A stretch of 64,000 bases of DNA from an uncultured Coriobacteriales bacterium. GTDB lineage: Bacteria; Actinomycetota; Coriobacteriia; Coriobacteriales; QAMH01. Location: positions 79,740 through 143,739 of the forward strand of contig CAKUES010000004.1 of assembly GCA_934646835.1 (NCBI GenBank), given 5' to 3'. The notes beneath the pieces were generated by a model. It was not told the origin of the DNA, made no database searches, and was given only the letters and a program-made list of their open reading frames with translations. The translations under genes were made by a program, and so were the position numbers. Of the stretch, positions 32,843 to 41,641 are shown piece by piece (position 1 is the first letter of the stretch; the number at the start of each line of letters is the position of its first letter).

Positions 32843-33775
32843 CTATGCCAGGCCAAGCCCCTTGACCTGCTCGGCGATGCTCTTCGCAGAAGCCTGAAGC
32901 TCGGCAAGCTCTGCGTCGTTGAGGTCGAACTCAACGACCTCCTCGATGCCGTCGCGACCCAAGCGCACCGGAACGCACATGCACACACCCTCGATGCCGT
33001 ACTCGCCGTCGAGGTAGGCGCAAACGCTCATGACCTCGTGCTTGTCCTCGATGATCGCCTCGCACATCTGGGCGATGGAGGAGCCGGGCGCGTAGTAGGC
33101 AGAGCCCGTCTTGAGCAGCTCCACTACTTCAGCGCCGCCGTTGACGGTGCGCGCCGTCGTCGCAGCAATCTGCTCCGGCGTAAGGACCTCCGTGAGGGGT
33201 TTACCGGCAACCGTGGAAAACCTCGGCAGCGTCACCATCGCCTGGCCGTGTGCGCCCACGGCATAAGCGCAGATGTCGCTGACGGAGGCACCCGTCTCCT
33301 CTGCGATCGCAAAGGCGTAGCGCGCGGAGTCCAGCACGCCGCCCATGCCCATGAGGCGCTGCTTGGGAACGCCAGCCTCCTTGAACGCCAGGCAGGTCAT
33401 GACATCGAGCGGGTTGGTGACGCAGATGAAGACGGCCTCGGGACTTGCGGCCCTCGCCTTGCCGATGACGTCGAGCATGATCTTCGAGTTAATGTCGATG
33501 AGGTCCTCGCGCGTCATGCCCGGCTTCCTGGCGATGCCGGCCGTGATGACGACGATGTCGGACCCCGCCGTGTCGGCATAGTCGTTCGTGCCCGTCACCG
33601 TAGCGGTGAACTTCTCGTTCGAGCGCATGTGCATCATGTCGAGCGCCTTGCCCTGCGGCATACCCTCGACGACATCGCACAAGACTACATCCGCGATGTC
33701 TTTCATCGCCAAGATCATACCCGCGGTGGCGCCGACGTTGCCGGCGCCGACGATCGTGATTTTAGGCTTGGTCAC
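32843..33775 (-). CDS. mdh: Malate dehydrogenase (LDH-like type)
   Basis: A 310-residue NAD-dependent dehydrogenase. The nucleotide loop GAGNVGATAG is at 10-19. The malate-selecting Arg is in GIARKPGMTREDL. The catalytic Asp-x-x-Arg is in GVLDSARY. The catalytic His is in GAHGQAMV, where HGD is more common, so Gln replaces the following Asp. Arg rather than Gln at the specificity loop argues for malate over lactate. The preceding gene on this strand is the flavin oxidoreductase, 72 bp away; they may be co-transcribed. Confidence 0.9.
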   Translation of the reverse strand: MTKPKITIVGAGNVGATAGMILAMKDIADVVLCDVVEGMPQGKALDMMHMRSNEKFTATVTGTNDYADTAGSDIVVITAGIARKPGMTREDLIDINSKIMLDVIGKARAASPEAVFICVTNPLDVMTCLAFKEAGVPKQRLMGMGGVLDSARYAFAIAEETGASVSDICAYAVGAHGQAMVTLPRFSTVAGKPLTEVLTPEQIAATTARTVNGGAEVVELLKTGSAYYAPGSSIAQMCEAIIEDKHEVMSVCAYLDGEYGIEGVCMCVPVRLGRDGIEEVVEFDLNDAELAELQASAKSIAEQVKGLGLA

Positions 33776-33847
33776 AAGTCCTCCTCATGGTCGCAAACGC
33801 TGTTGCTTTGTGTACATAATCGCAGGTCAAACCCTATTTGAGCATCC

Positions 33848-35806
33848 TTAGATATCCAAGGCGGCGTGGAAGCCCTCGTAAACGGCGCTCGTCACGTTGC
33901 GCGGCAGCCATGCATCGCCGATAACGCGCACCCACGGGGCCGCGTCGCGCAGCTCGTCTGCGGCGGCTTTGCGGCTGCGCTGGCCGATGGCGCTCACCAC
34001 GGTGGTACCGGGGATAAGGCGCTCGGAGCCGTCCGGCATGGTGACCTTGACGCCCTCGGTCGTGACACCGGCCGCCTTGGCGTTGACGACGACGTCGATG
34101 TCGCTGTCCTCGATCTCCTTGAGCAAGATGGGGCGATGGCGGCAGTTTGCATCGATCGCGATGCCGTCGCGCATCTCGATGATGTGGACCTTCTTGCCCT
34201 CGCGGATGTACTTGAGCGCGCACTCGGCACCAGTGAGTCCGCCGCCGACTACGACGACCTCGCCAGTGACCTCTGCACCCTCGAGGTAGAGGTTCTCGAC
34301 GTTAACCACGTGCGAACCCTCCTCGATAGGGAGGAAGAAGAGGCTCATGGGCTCGGAGCCAACGGCGACGATGCAGGCATCTGCGCCAAACTCGTCGGCC
34401 CATGCAGCATCGACCTTAGTGTTCAGGCGGATGTCGACACCCACGCGCTCACACAGCAGGGCATAGGTCTCGCCGAGGTGGTACATGTCGTGCTTGAAGG
34501 GAACGGCCGCCTCCGTGCGCAGGATGCCGCCCAACTCGCCTGCCGCCTCGCACAGCGTCACCTCGTGGCCGCGCTTGGCAGCAGTGTGGGCAGCGACCAT
34601 ACCGGCGATGCCGCCGCCGACGACGAGTACGCGCTTGCGGTCGCAAGCAGGCACAGGAGCGATGTCGAGGCCCTCGTTCTCCCTGCCGATGAGCGGGTTG
34701 AGGCTGCAGCGGCGCGTCTGGGTGACAGGGCGCTCGGCCATGCAGGTGAAGCAGCGCATGCAGCGGATGATCTCGTCGCCCTTGTTCGCCATCACCTTGT
34801 TGGGAAGCTGCGGGTCGGCAAGGAGAGCGCGGCCCATGTAGACCATGTCCGCCTGGCCGGAGGCGATGATCTCCTCCATCTGGGCGGGGTCGCTCAAGCC
34901 ACCGAGCGTGGCGACGGGCTTGGAGACGTGCTTCTTGATCTCTGCCGCCAAATAGACGTTGCAGCCGTGCTCGCGGAACATGCTCGGATGGGTGATGGAG
35001 AAGCCAAACTGGTAGCTGCCGGCGGAGACGTGGATAAGGTCGACGTAGTCCTCGAGCGCCTGGGCGATGCGCACGCCCTCGTCGAGGTCGTAGCCACCGT
35101 CGAAGAGCTCGCTGCCGCTCATGCGCATCTCGATGGCAAAGCGCGGGCCGCACTTCTTGCGGATGGCCTCCAGAACGCGACGTGCGAGGCGCGTGCGGTT
35201 CTCAAGGCTGCCGCCGTACTCATCGGTACGCTTGTTGAAGTGCGGGCTCAAGAACTGGTTGATCAGCCAGCCATGGCCGCAGTGGACCATGCACATGCGG
35301 AAACCAGCGCGCTGGGCGAGCGAGGCCGCCTCGGCGTACGCGTCGACAATGTCGTCGATCTGCTCGACCGTCAGCGCTTTGACCTTGATGCCGTCAGGAC
35401 GCACACCATCGCTTGCACCGTACTGGCACAGCTCGCCCTTGGCGTCCTTGTCGACCATATAGGTGCCGGCGTACTGGCCGGAATGCGACAACTCGATGCT
35501 GGGAATGGCACCGTGGCGGGCGATGGCGTCGGCCACGTAGGTGTAGGCCCCGAGCTGCCCCGGCGTCGCAAGCGACAGGTGCAGCATCTGGGAGCCGTCG
35601 GTCTCCGGGTGGACGACGAGCTCGGAGACGGTCACGATCGCCGCGCCGCCCTTGGCACGGCTCTCATAAAACGCAAGCGTACGCGGACCCGGCGTACCCT
35701 GTGCGTCGATGTCGGTGGCACCGATCGGGGCCGATCCCATGCGGTTGCGCAGCGTCAAGCCGCAAAGGTCCATGGTTTTGCAAAGGTTGGGATAGTCGCG
35801 CTTCAT
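33848..35806 (-). CDS. Old-yellow-enzyme family NADH:flavin oxidoreductase (BaiCD/FadH-like)
   Basis: A 652-residue multidomain flavoenzyme. The FMN TIM barrel covers about 1-340 (GSAPIGATDIDAQGTPG; HCGHGWLINQFLSPHFNKR then DEYGGSLENR). A four-cysteine [4Fe-4S] segment follows (RCMRCFTCMAERP, CSLNP) at about 350-375. A C-terminal FAD/NAD module has two dinucleotide loops (VVGGGIAGMVAAHTAA near 385 and VVVGGGLTGAECALK near 520). This is the layout of 2,4-dienoyl-CoA reductase and of BaiCD-type enoate reductases of gut anaerobes. The substrate cannot be told from sequence. The ATG at 35806 follows a GGGGGA site. Confidence 0.88.
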   Translation of the reverse strand: MKRDYPNLCKTMDLCGLTLRNRMGSAPIGATDIDAQGTPGPRTLAFYESRAKGGAAIVTVSELVVHPETDGSQMLHLSLATPGQLGAYTYVADAIARHGAIPSIELSHSGQYAGTYMVDKDAKGELCQYGASDGVRPDGIKVKALTVEQIDDIVDAYAEAASLAQRAGFRMCMVHCGHGWLINQFLSPHFNKRTDEYGGSLENRTRLARRVLEAIRKKCGPRFAIEMRMSGSELFDGGYDLDEGVRIAQALEDYVDLIHVSAGSYQFGFSITHPSMFREHGCNVYLAAEIKKHVSKPVATLGGLSDPAQMEEIIASGQADMVYMGRALLADPQLPNKVMANKGDEIIRCMRCFTCMAERPVTQTRRCSLNPLIGRENEGLDIAPVPACDRKRVLVVGGGIAGMVAAHTAAKRGHEVTLCEAAGELGGILRTEAAVPFKHDMYHLGETYALLCERVGVDIRLNTKVDAAWADEFGADACIVAVGSEPMSLFFLPIEEGSHVVNVENLYLEGAEVTGEVVVVGGGLTGAECALKYIREGKKVHIIEMRDGIAIDANCRHRPILLKEIEDSDIDVVVNAKAAGVTTEGVKVTMPDGSERLIPGTTVVSAIGQRSRKAAADELRDAAPWVRVIGDAWLPRNVTSAVYEGFHAALDI

Positions 35807-35980
35807 AGATTCCCCCTCAGAATCAAAGCGAACGGTAATGGAGAGATTCTACCGCGCGCAAACGACGCAATAGCGCGTCCATCAGGGCAAACACAAGCTA
35901 ATTCCACTATTGGCACGTCGCTTCATCGTGGTGGAGTACAATATCCAGCATTGAATAAACGCCTGAGGAAAGGCTTGACT

Positions 35981-37243
35981 ATGACCGTCAAGGAAATGAT
36001 CTCCCCCGAGGAGGCGCGCGAGCTCGTGCTCGCCAACGTCTCCGCCCTCGAGACAGTCGAGGTGCCCCTGCTCGAGGCGAGCGGCCGCGTTGCCGCCGCA
36101 GACCTCAAGAGCGACATCGACATCTCCCCCTTCGACCATTCCGCCATGGACGGATTCTGCATGCGAGCAGCCCAGCTTGAGGGCGCAAGCGAGAACAATC
36201 CCGTCGAGCTCGACGTCATCGCAGAGATCGCAGCCGGCGACTTCTACGACGGCACGCTGGAAGAGGGCCAGTGCTGCCGCATCATGACCGGCGCCGCGCT
36301 TCCTGCGTGCGCAGACTCCGTCGTTAAGTACGAGATCGTCGGCGTCGTCTCCGGCGACGGCCGCATCGGCAGCCGTGTGAGCTTCACCGCCCCGGTCAAG
36401 GTAGGCAACAACATCCGCTACGCAGGCGAGGAGGCCAAGGAGGGCCAGACCATCGTCGAGCTCGGCGAGGTCATCAACACCGCGGGCATCGGCTTTTTGG
36501 CCAGCTGCGGCATCACCTCCGTCCCCACCTACCGCACGCCCAAGGTCGCCATCATCGCCACGGGCTCCGAGCTCGTCGACCCCGCGCAGACCCCTGGCCG
36601 CGGACAGATTCGCAACTCTAACAGCTACGCGATGGCAGCCCAGGCGATTGCCTGCGGCGCCGAGCCCTGCGTGCTTCCCATCTGCAAGGACACCTTCGAG
36701 GGCCTCAAGGAGGCCGTCTCCGCCGCGGTCAGGGAGTACGACTTCGTCATCACCACCGGCGGCGCCGCCAACGGTGACTTCGACTTCATCAAGGCCGTCG
36801 TAAGCGACCTGGGCGAGCTCAAGATGTCCACCGTCAACATGCGCCCCGGCAAGGCCCAGACCTTCGGCATCGTCGAGGGCACGCCGGTCTTCGGCCTGCC
36901 CGGCAACCCCGCAGCTGCCTACATCGGCTTCGAGACCCTTATCCGCCCGGCGCTGCGCAAGATGCAGGGCTTCACCTGCTTCGACCGCCCCAGAATCTCC
37001 GCCAAGCTCAGCAAGGACGTCAAGAAGAAGGACCCGCGCCGCATCTACCTGCGCGCGACCATGGTCAAAGACGAGGCCGGCGACTTTATCGTCACCCCTG
37101 ACAAGAACCAGTCGAGCGGCTCCTTCGGCGTCATCCAGCACAGCACCTGCCTCGCCATCATGCCCGAGGGCCTCGAGAGCAAGGCCGCAGGCGACGAGGT
37201 CCGCTGCATCCTCCTCGACGTCCCCGAGGAAGTCGTCTTGTAG
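35981..37243 (+). CDS. moeA: Molybdopterin molybdenumtransferase MoeA
   Basis: A 420-residue enzyme that inserts molybdate into adenylylated molybdopterin. Typical blocks: LEASGRVAAADLKSDIDISPF, DHSAMDGFCMR, EEGQCCRIMTGAALP, IIATGSELVDPAQ, the MPT-binding ITTGGAANGDFDFIK and FGLPGNPAAAYIGFE. The ATG at 35981 has TGAGGAAAGG upstream. Standing alone, it implies molybdo- or tungstoenzymes elsewhere. A very long open frame extends upstream through the antisense of the neighbouring gene; it is not coding. Confidence 0.95.
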   Translation: MTVKEMISPEEARELVLANVSALETVEVPLLEASGRVAAADLKSDIDISPFDHSAMDGFCMRAAQLEGASENNPVELDVIAEIAAGDFYDGTLEEGQCCRIMTGAALPACADSVVKYEIVGVVSGDGRIGSRVSFTAPVKVGNNIRYAGEEAKEGQTIVELGEVINTAGIGFLASCGITSVPTYRTPKVAIIATGSELVDPAQTPGRGQIRNSNSYAMAAQAIACGAEPCVLPICKDTFEGLKEAVSAAVREYDFVITTGGAANGDFDFIKAVVSDLGELKMSTVNMRPGKAQTFGIVEGTPVFGLPGNPAAAYIGFETLIRPALRKMQGFTCFDRPRISAKLSKDVKKKDPRRIYLRATMVKDEAGDFIVTPDKNQSSGSFGVIQHSTCLAIMPEGLESKAAGDEVRCILLDVPEEVVL

Positions 37244-37267
37244 GAAGACGTCATCTTGCCGATTAAC

Positions 37268-37298
37268 GAGGCCCCTTGCGCACGACGCGAGGGGCCTC
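37268..37298 (+). terminator. moeA terminator
   Basis: GAGGCCCCT and AGGGGCCTC form the stem with an inner TGCG/CGCG-type pairing, followed by TCCCTTT. The T run is weak. Confidence 0.65.
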
Positions 37299-37329
37299 TC
37301 CCTTTGGGACGACAAACCCGCCAGCGCAT

Positions 37330-37438
37330 AAGTGCGGTCGAATTCGCACGCCTAGTCGCTCAATCGACCACACTTAGCTGTCAGCAAACCCAAAACCGCC
37401 GCACTTACGCAGCTTCAAGGTCCCAATCAACCGCACTT
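37330..37438 (+). repeat. 109-bp phased element (copy B)
   Basis: 14-bp motifs begin at 37330 (AAGTGCGGTCGAAT), 37362 (AATCGACCACACTT), 37393 (AAACCGCCGCACTT) and 37425 (AATCAACCGCACTT). The first is forward and three are inverted, at spacings of 32, 31 and 32 bp. It lies between the moeA terminator and the YdcF-like gene. Confidence 0.85.
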
Positions 37439-37516
37439 GTCCCGTGCACCGTGAGGAATCCTTCCCCACAGCTTCCCCACACCCCAAGCGCCATGCCATG
37501 CGGTATGCTCTTGGGC

Positions 37517-38560
37517 ATGATTGAATCCCAGAACAACACCCCCGCGCCCAAGCGGAAAAACTACCCGATCACCCGAGGACTGTGCCTCTTCTTTGGCCTG
37601 TTTGCGCTGGTCAACGCCGTCGTGTGCGTTAAAGGCGGCACCACGGCGCAAAACATGAACATGTGGTGGATCGACCTGAGCACGCTGGCTGTCAGCTACA
37701 ACGGCAGCAGCCTGCACTTTGGCTTCGCGATTGAGATGCTCGCGTCCGTGGCGATGATCTTGTGGGCCTTCCGCCCGCGCGCCTGCCTCGCCCGCCGCAT
37801 CATCACCTGCGTGCTCACCGCATGCCTCGCGGTGTTCGCTGTGCTCAACGCCATCAGCTACTGGAAGGTCCTGGCATCCGGCACGCTCTACTTCGCGCTG
37901 CCCATCCCCTTGAGCCTCATCATCGCCGCCGTCTTCGCCGTCATCACGCTCCGCATCGCGCGCAGCCACGCAACGGCAAGGACGGGCATCCTGACATCGG
38001 GCATGATCGTTGCCTGCGCTATTGCCGCCGCACTCCTCTTCCCGCTGCTGCAGGTTGGCTTCTTTGGCACGACGGACTACCGACGCAACGCAGACGCAGC
38101 CGTGGTCTTCGGCGCACGCGTCTACGAGGACGGCAACCTGAGCGTCGCCTTGCGCGAGCGCATGGACACGGCTATCGAGCTCTATGACCAAGGTCTCATC
38201 GACAAGCTCATCGTCAGCGGCGGCATCGAGGAAGGCAACATCGACGAGGCTCAGGCGATGTACAACTACGCGCTGGCCAAGGGCGTGCCGAGCACGTCTT
38301 TGCTCATCGACCGCTACGGCGACAGCACGGAGAAGAGCGTCAAGAACACGATCATGCTCGCCAAGCGCTATAAGCTCAAGAAGGTCATCGCAACTAGCAG
38401 CTTCTACCACATGCCCCGCATCAAGATGCTCTACAACCTCAGCAACTTCGACGTCTACACCGTCCCCACCGTCGGCGACGTGCTGGGAAACGGCACTATG
38501 GCGAGCATCTGGCGCGAGATTCCCGCCTGGTGGTGGTACTGGCTCAAGGGAATCGTGTAG
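37517..38560 (+). CDS. YdcF/SanA-like (DUF218) membrane protein
   Basis: A 347-residue protein with five or so N-terminal membrane helices (about 18-185) followed by a DUF218 domain: ADAAVVFGARVYEDGNLSVALRERMDTAIELY, LIVSGGIEEGNIDEA, ATSSFYHMPRIKM. Related proteins (SanA, YdcF, ElyC) affect envelope integrity and late cell-wall lipid steps. The start is uncertain: ATGs at 37490, 37505 and 37517 are all in frame and none has a strong ribosome-binding site; I chose the last because the family-like sequence begins there. It is followed closely by rnhA. Confidence 0.82.
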   Translation: MIESQNNTPAPKRKNYPITRGLCLFFGLFALVNAVVCVKGGTTAQNMNMWWIDLSTLAVSYNGSSLHFGFAIEMLASVAMILWAFRPRACLARRIITCVLTACLAVFAVLNAISYWKVLASGTLYFALPIPLSLIIAAVFAVITLRIARSHATARTGILTSGMIVACAIAAALLFPLLQVGFFGTTDYRRNADAAVVFGARVYEDGNLSVALRERMDTAIELYDQGLIDKLIVSGGIEEGNIDEAQAMYNYALAKGVPSTSLLIDRYGDSTEKSVKNTIMLAKRYKLKKVIATSSFYHMPRIKMLYNLSNFDVYTVPTVGDVLGNGTMASIWREIPAWWWYWLKGIV

Positions 38561-38644
38561 GATTCTCACTCCACCACAGCGCGGCCCAGCGTCGCGAACA
38601 TCATGGCAACCTATTCGCCCTCATTGAGAAAGCGAGTTACTTCG

Positions 38645-39133
38645 ATGACGATGAAAGTCACCATCTACAGCGACGGCAGCAGCCGCGGCAACCCCGGCCC
38701 CGGCGGCTACGGCACCGTTATGGAGTACGTGGACGGCAACGGCCGCACCCACACCAAGGAGCTCTCCGGCGCCTACCGTCTGACGACCAACAACCGCATG
38801 GAGTTGCTCGGCGCGATCCGCGGTCTCGAGGCGCTCAAGCGCCCCTGCATCGTCGAGATGTGGACCGACAGCCAGTACGTCGTCAACGCCTTCAACAAGA
38901 ACTGGATCGCCGGCTGGCAAAAGCGCAACTGGGTCAACAGCCAGAAGAAGCCCGTCGCCAACCCGGACCTCTGGAAGCGCCTCATCGCCGCCGTGGACAA
39001 CCACGAGTCCGTCTCCTGGAACTGGGTGAAGGGTCATGCCGGCCACAGGCAAAACGAGCGTTGCGACGAGCTTGCCTGCGCCGCTGCCGACGACAAGAGC
39101 CGCTGGCAAGAGGACGAGGGCTATAAGGGTTAA
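38645..39133 (+). CDS. rnhA: Ribonuclease HI
   Basis: A 162-residue endonuclease that cuts the RNA strand of RNA-DNA hybrids. The four acidic catalytic residues are visible: Asp in YSDGSSRGNPGPGG, Glu in NNRMELLGAI, Asp in TDSQYVV and Asp in NERCDELA, with the flexible His in KGHAGHRQNE. Starts at 38645 (MTMKV) and 38651 (MKVTIYS) are both possible; neither has a strong ribosome-binding site, and a start at 38603 would add unrelated residues. Its TAA stop abuts a dispersed repeat. Confidence 0.92.
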   Translation: MTMKVTIYSDGSSRGNPGPGGYGTVMEYVDGNGRTHTKELSGAYRLTTNNRMELLGAIRGLEALKRPCIVEMWTDSQYVVNAFNKNWIAGWQKRNWVNSQKKPVANPDLWKRLIAAVDNHESVSWNWVKGHAGHRQNERCDELACAAADDKSRWQEDEGYKG

Positions 39134-39248
39134 GGAAACGCTGATCGAAGCGGATGCCCGCTGCATTCGATTGGCAAAACCGCTGGCCACATAGGGGAGG
39201 GACCCTGTCCCTCCCCTATAAACCTCCCTTTCATCAGCGTTTCCCTAG
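39131..39248. repeat. Full-length TIR element (copy 11)
   Basis: Left end GGAAACGCTGATCG directly after the rnhA stop TAA, core GGGGAGGGAC-CCT-GTCCCTCCCC at 39194-39216, right end CATCAGCGTTTCCCTAG. 118 bp, the same length as copy 10. Confidence 0.8.
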
Positions 39249-39301
39249 GGCCGCAACCTGAAGGACCTCCATCCCATTCAGGACGCATGAACCTCGACAG
39301 C

Positions 39302-39340
39302 AAAAAGCGCCCCCTGCAACCACACGCTGCAGGGGGCGCT
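39302..39340 (-). terminator. Terminator of the 101-residue hypothetical gene
   Basis: AGCGCCCCCTGCA and TGCAGGGGGCGCT pair, followed on the minus strand by five T residues. Confidence 0.85.
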
Positions 39341-39367
39341 GTTGTATTCGGGTTTGAAGCCGAGAAG

Positions 39368-39673
39368 CTAAGCTGCCTTCACGGAGGCGTAGAACTTGGA
39401 CTCGGGGAAGACCTCGCGCAAGGTGAGCTCGCGCGGGCCGAACTTCAGATCGATGAACTCGCGCACCGTGGGCACGAGTTCGGAGGCGTCGAGATAATGC
39501 CCCTTCTCGTTGAGCTGGTCGGTGTGCTGAACGCGCCAGTAGTGCTCATTGCAATCTGTGATGTAGTAAACCGTCCCGTCGGCAATCTCGATGTAGACCG
39601 CATGCTCGCGTCCGAGGTAGTCGGTCAGTTCCTCAAAGGTAATGTCAAGTGCCTCGTCTGCTTTGATACCCAT
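39368..39673 (-). CDS. Hypothetical protein, 101 residues
   Basis: I do not recognise a family. The protein is soluble and acidic, with a predicted mixed alpha/beta look (ITFEELTDYLGREHAVYIEI, GTVYYITDCNEHYWRVQ) and no signal peptide or membrane helix. It has one cysteine. The ATG at 39673 follows AAAGGAG. Its own terminator and a palindromic promoter-proximal site suggest an independently regulated gene. Confidence 0.75.
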   Translation of the reverse strand: MGIKADEALDITFEELTDYLGREHAVYIEIADGTVYYITDCNEHYWRVQHTDQLNEKGHYLDASELVPTVREFIDLKFGPRELTLREVFPESKFYASVKAA

Positions 39674-39704
39674 TTTGGGGCTCCTTTCATCAAAGGGGAC
39701 CTTA

Positions 39705-39716
39705 ACTCCATGGAGT
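39705..39716. promoter_or_regulatory. ACTCCATGGAGT palindrome, possible operator
   Basis: A perfect 12-bp palindrome. On the minus strand it overlaps TTGACT and lies 19 nt before TTTGAT, the long spacer of MerR-type promoters. The -10 would almost touch the ribosome-binding site of the 101-residue gene, which weakens that reading. Confidence 0.3.
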
Positions 39717-39876
39717 CAATATACGCCAGAAAAACAGCGGAAAACGCGGCACTCAAAGGGTATTTGAGGGTCTTGCAAAGTTTCTTCAAACACTTTTGGA
39801 TTATCGTTGTTTTTGCCTATTTACAAGGGAAAACACCGTCAAAAGCCGCTATGATATTGACTGTTGCGCATAAGGC

Positions 39877-39914
39877 AAAAAGCCCGGTCTGCCTTCTCAG
39901 GCAACCGGGCTTTT
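39877..39914 (-). terminator. Terminator of the amino acid ABC operon
   Basis: AAAAGCCCGGT and ACCGGGCTTTTT pair with an inner TGCC/GGCA, followed by T residues on the minus strand. A TIR element half lies between it and the last gene. Confidence 0.8.
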
Positions 39915-39954
39915 CTCGTTTTCTCGAACACATTCAACAAAACTGCAAGCCTCG

Positions 39955-40010
39955 TAGGAGAGGGACCGAAGTCCCTCCCTTTAACCTAGCTTTAATCAGC
40001 ACTCCCCTAG
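39955..40010. repeat. TIR element (copy 12), right half
   Basis: A variant core GAGAGGGAC-CGAA-GTCCCTCCC is followed by the right end TTTAATCAGCACTCCCCTAG. The CTA in the terminal CTAG is the complement of the stop codon of the ABC ATPase gene. Confidence 0.7.
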
Positions 40011-40780
40011 TCGCTGATCTTCGACAGAAACGCCTTGAGACGCTCGCTCTTGGGGTTGTTGATGAGCTCTTCGGCCGGACCTTCCTCGGCGATGACGCCG
40101 TCGGACATGAAGATGATGTGGTCGGCGACATCGCGAGCAAAGCCCATCTCGTGCGTGACGATCACCATGGTCATGTGCTCGGCAGCGAGACTGCGGATAA
40201 CCTTGAGGACCTCCTGGGTGAGCTCGGGGTCAAGTGCGGAGGTCGGCTCGTCGAAGAAGAGGATCTCCGGGTTCATGCACAAGGCACGGGCGATGGCGAC
40301 ACGCTGCTGCTGGCCACCGGAGAGCTCGCAGGGAACCAGGTCTTCCTTGCCCTCGAGGCCCATCTTGGCGATGAGTTCGCGCGCCTGCTTCTCGACCTCT
40401 GCCTTGTCGCGCTTTTGGACGCGGATGGGGGCGTCCATGATGTTCTTGAGCACGGTGTAATGCGGGAAGAGGTTGAAGTTCTGGAACACGAGGCCAAACT
40501 TCATCTTCGCGGCCTGCATGGTCTTCTTGTCGCTGTAAACCGCGCGGCCAAACGTATCGTTGGCAGAGACGACCAAGCCGTCGTAGCTCAAGTTGCCCGC
40601 ATCGAGAGTCTCGAGCATCGTGCAGCAGCGCAGCAAAGTCGATTTGCCGCCACCGGACGGGCCGATGATCGCCACAACCTGACCTTGGGCCACGTTGAGC
40701 GAGATATCCTTCAAGACCTCGGTCTTGCCAAAGCTCTTCTTCGCATGCTCGAGGCAGAGCAGGTTGTTCGCATTAGTCAT
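40007..40780 (-). CDS. Polar amino acid ABC transporter ATP-binding protein
   Basis: A 257-residue GlnQ-type ATPase. Walker A GPSGGGKST is at about 37-45; the Q-loop FQNFNLFPHYT, signature LSGGQQQRVAIARAL, Walker B EILFFDEPTSALDPE and switch His in VTHEMGFARDVADH are complete. It overlaps the permease gene by 8 nt and energises the importer formed with the permease and binding protein upstream. Its TAG stop is part of a dispersed repeat. Confidence 0.94.
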   Translation of the reverse strand: MTNANNLLCLEHAKKSFGKTEVLKDISLNVAQGQVVAIIGPSGGGKSTLLRCCTMLETLDAGNLSYDGLVVSANDTFGRAVYSDKKTMQAAKMKFGLVFQNFNLFPHYTVLKNIMDAPIRVQKRDKAEVEKQARELIAKMGLEGKEDLVPCELSGGQQQRVAIARALCMNPEILFFDEPTSALDPELTQEVLKVIRSLAAEHMTMVIVTHEMGFARDVADHIIFMSDGVIAEEGPAEELINNPKSERLKAFLSKISD

Positions 40781-41426
40781 GGTAGTAATCCATCTTCTTC
40801 TCGATGCGGCTCAAAACAAACTCGACGACCATCGTGAAGCACCAGTAGATAGCCGCGGCGACGAGGTAGGGCATCATGCTCACCTGGCTGGCAGCGATGA
40901 CCTTGGCTTGCGTGAACATCTCCATGACACCCAAGACGAAGGCGAGGGAGGTGTCCTTGACCAGTGCGATGACCTCGTTGCCCATGGCCGGCATGATGCG
41001 TTTGAAGACCTGCGGCAAGATGATATGGATGAAGGTCTGGGAGGAGCTGTAGCCCAGGACCTCACCTGCCTCCCACTGACCGCGCGGGATGCTCTGGATG
41101 CCGGAGCGGTAGATCTCCGCGAAGTACGCCGCATAGTTGAGGATGAAGCCGATGGCGCAGGCGTAGAACTTCCAATTGGAGTCCAGGGAGATGCCCAAAA
41201 GGTAGTACGGGCCAAACATCCACGCCATCAGCTGCAGCATGAGCGGCGTGCCGCGCAGGACGCTGATGTAAAAGCGCGCGATCCAAGCCAGGGGCTTGAA
41301 GCTGCTCATGCGGCACAGGGCCACCAGCACACCCAGGGGCACCGCGCCCACCAAGGTGATGACGAAGATCTCCAGCGTCATCACGAAGCCGCTTCCCAGC
41401 AGCCCCATCATCGTTGCGAGTTCCAT
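40773..41426 (-). CDS. Polar amino acid ABC transporter permease
   Basis: A 217-residue HisM/GlnP-type permease with about five membrane helices. The N-terminal block RGTPLMLQLMAWMFGPYYL and the EAA loop GQWEAGEVLGYSSSQTFIHIILPQVFKRIMPAMGNE are diagnostic. One permease gene suggests a homodimeric channel. It is separated by 215 bp with two hairpins from the binding-protein gene. Confidence 0.93.
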   Translation of the reverse strand: MELATMMGLLGSGFVMTLEIFVITLVGAVPLGVLVALCRMSSFKPLAWIARFYISVLRGTPLMLQLMAWMFGPYYLLGISLDSNWKFYACAIGFILNYAAYFAEIYRSGIQSIPRGQWEAGEVLGYSSSQTFIHIILPQVFKRIMPAMGNEVIALVKDTSLAFVLGVMEMFTQAKVIAASQVSMMPYLVAAAIYWCFTMVVEFVLSRIEKKMDYYHD

Positions 41427-41536
41427 CGCTTGCCTTTCCTCGAGTCTTTCCAGCGCACCTGCAAGGGCGCTCTATCTTCCAGCCAGCCCACCCTACAGGG
41501 ACGGTGCCGACATATGTTCTTTGCCTTGAGCGGGCA

Positions 41537-41614
41537 AATGCGCGGCATCCTCGGATACCGCGCATTCAACCGCTGAGCGCACGTCAGGCGGGCACGCCCC
41601 AAAGCGCGCCCGCC
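41537..41614 (-). other. Intercistronic hairpins between binding-protein and permease genes
   Basis: Two stems: AATGCGCGG/CCGCGCATT (41537-41566) and GGCGGGC/GCCCGCC (41587-41614). Neither has a T run. In ABC operons such structures protect the upstream mRNA or cause partial termination, so that more binding protein than permease is made. This role is inferred. Confidence 0.6.
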
Positions 41615-41641
41615 TGCGTTGGTCAGCTATCTCAAGCCGTC

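Larger units (their letters stand above)
39674..40006. other. 333-bp gene-free gap
   Basis: Contents are a palindrome at 39705-39716, an AT-rich stretch at about 39720-39870 with small inverted repeats (CTCAAA/TTTGAG), the ABC-operon terminator (39877-39914) and a TIR element half. No coding sequence is evident. Confidence 0.6.

Noticed and set aside
33866..35980. Apparent 705-codon N-terminal extension of moeA
   Set aside because: It runs antisense through the flavin oxidoreductase gene; the conserved MoeA N-terminus and a good ribosome-binding site are at 35981.
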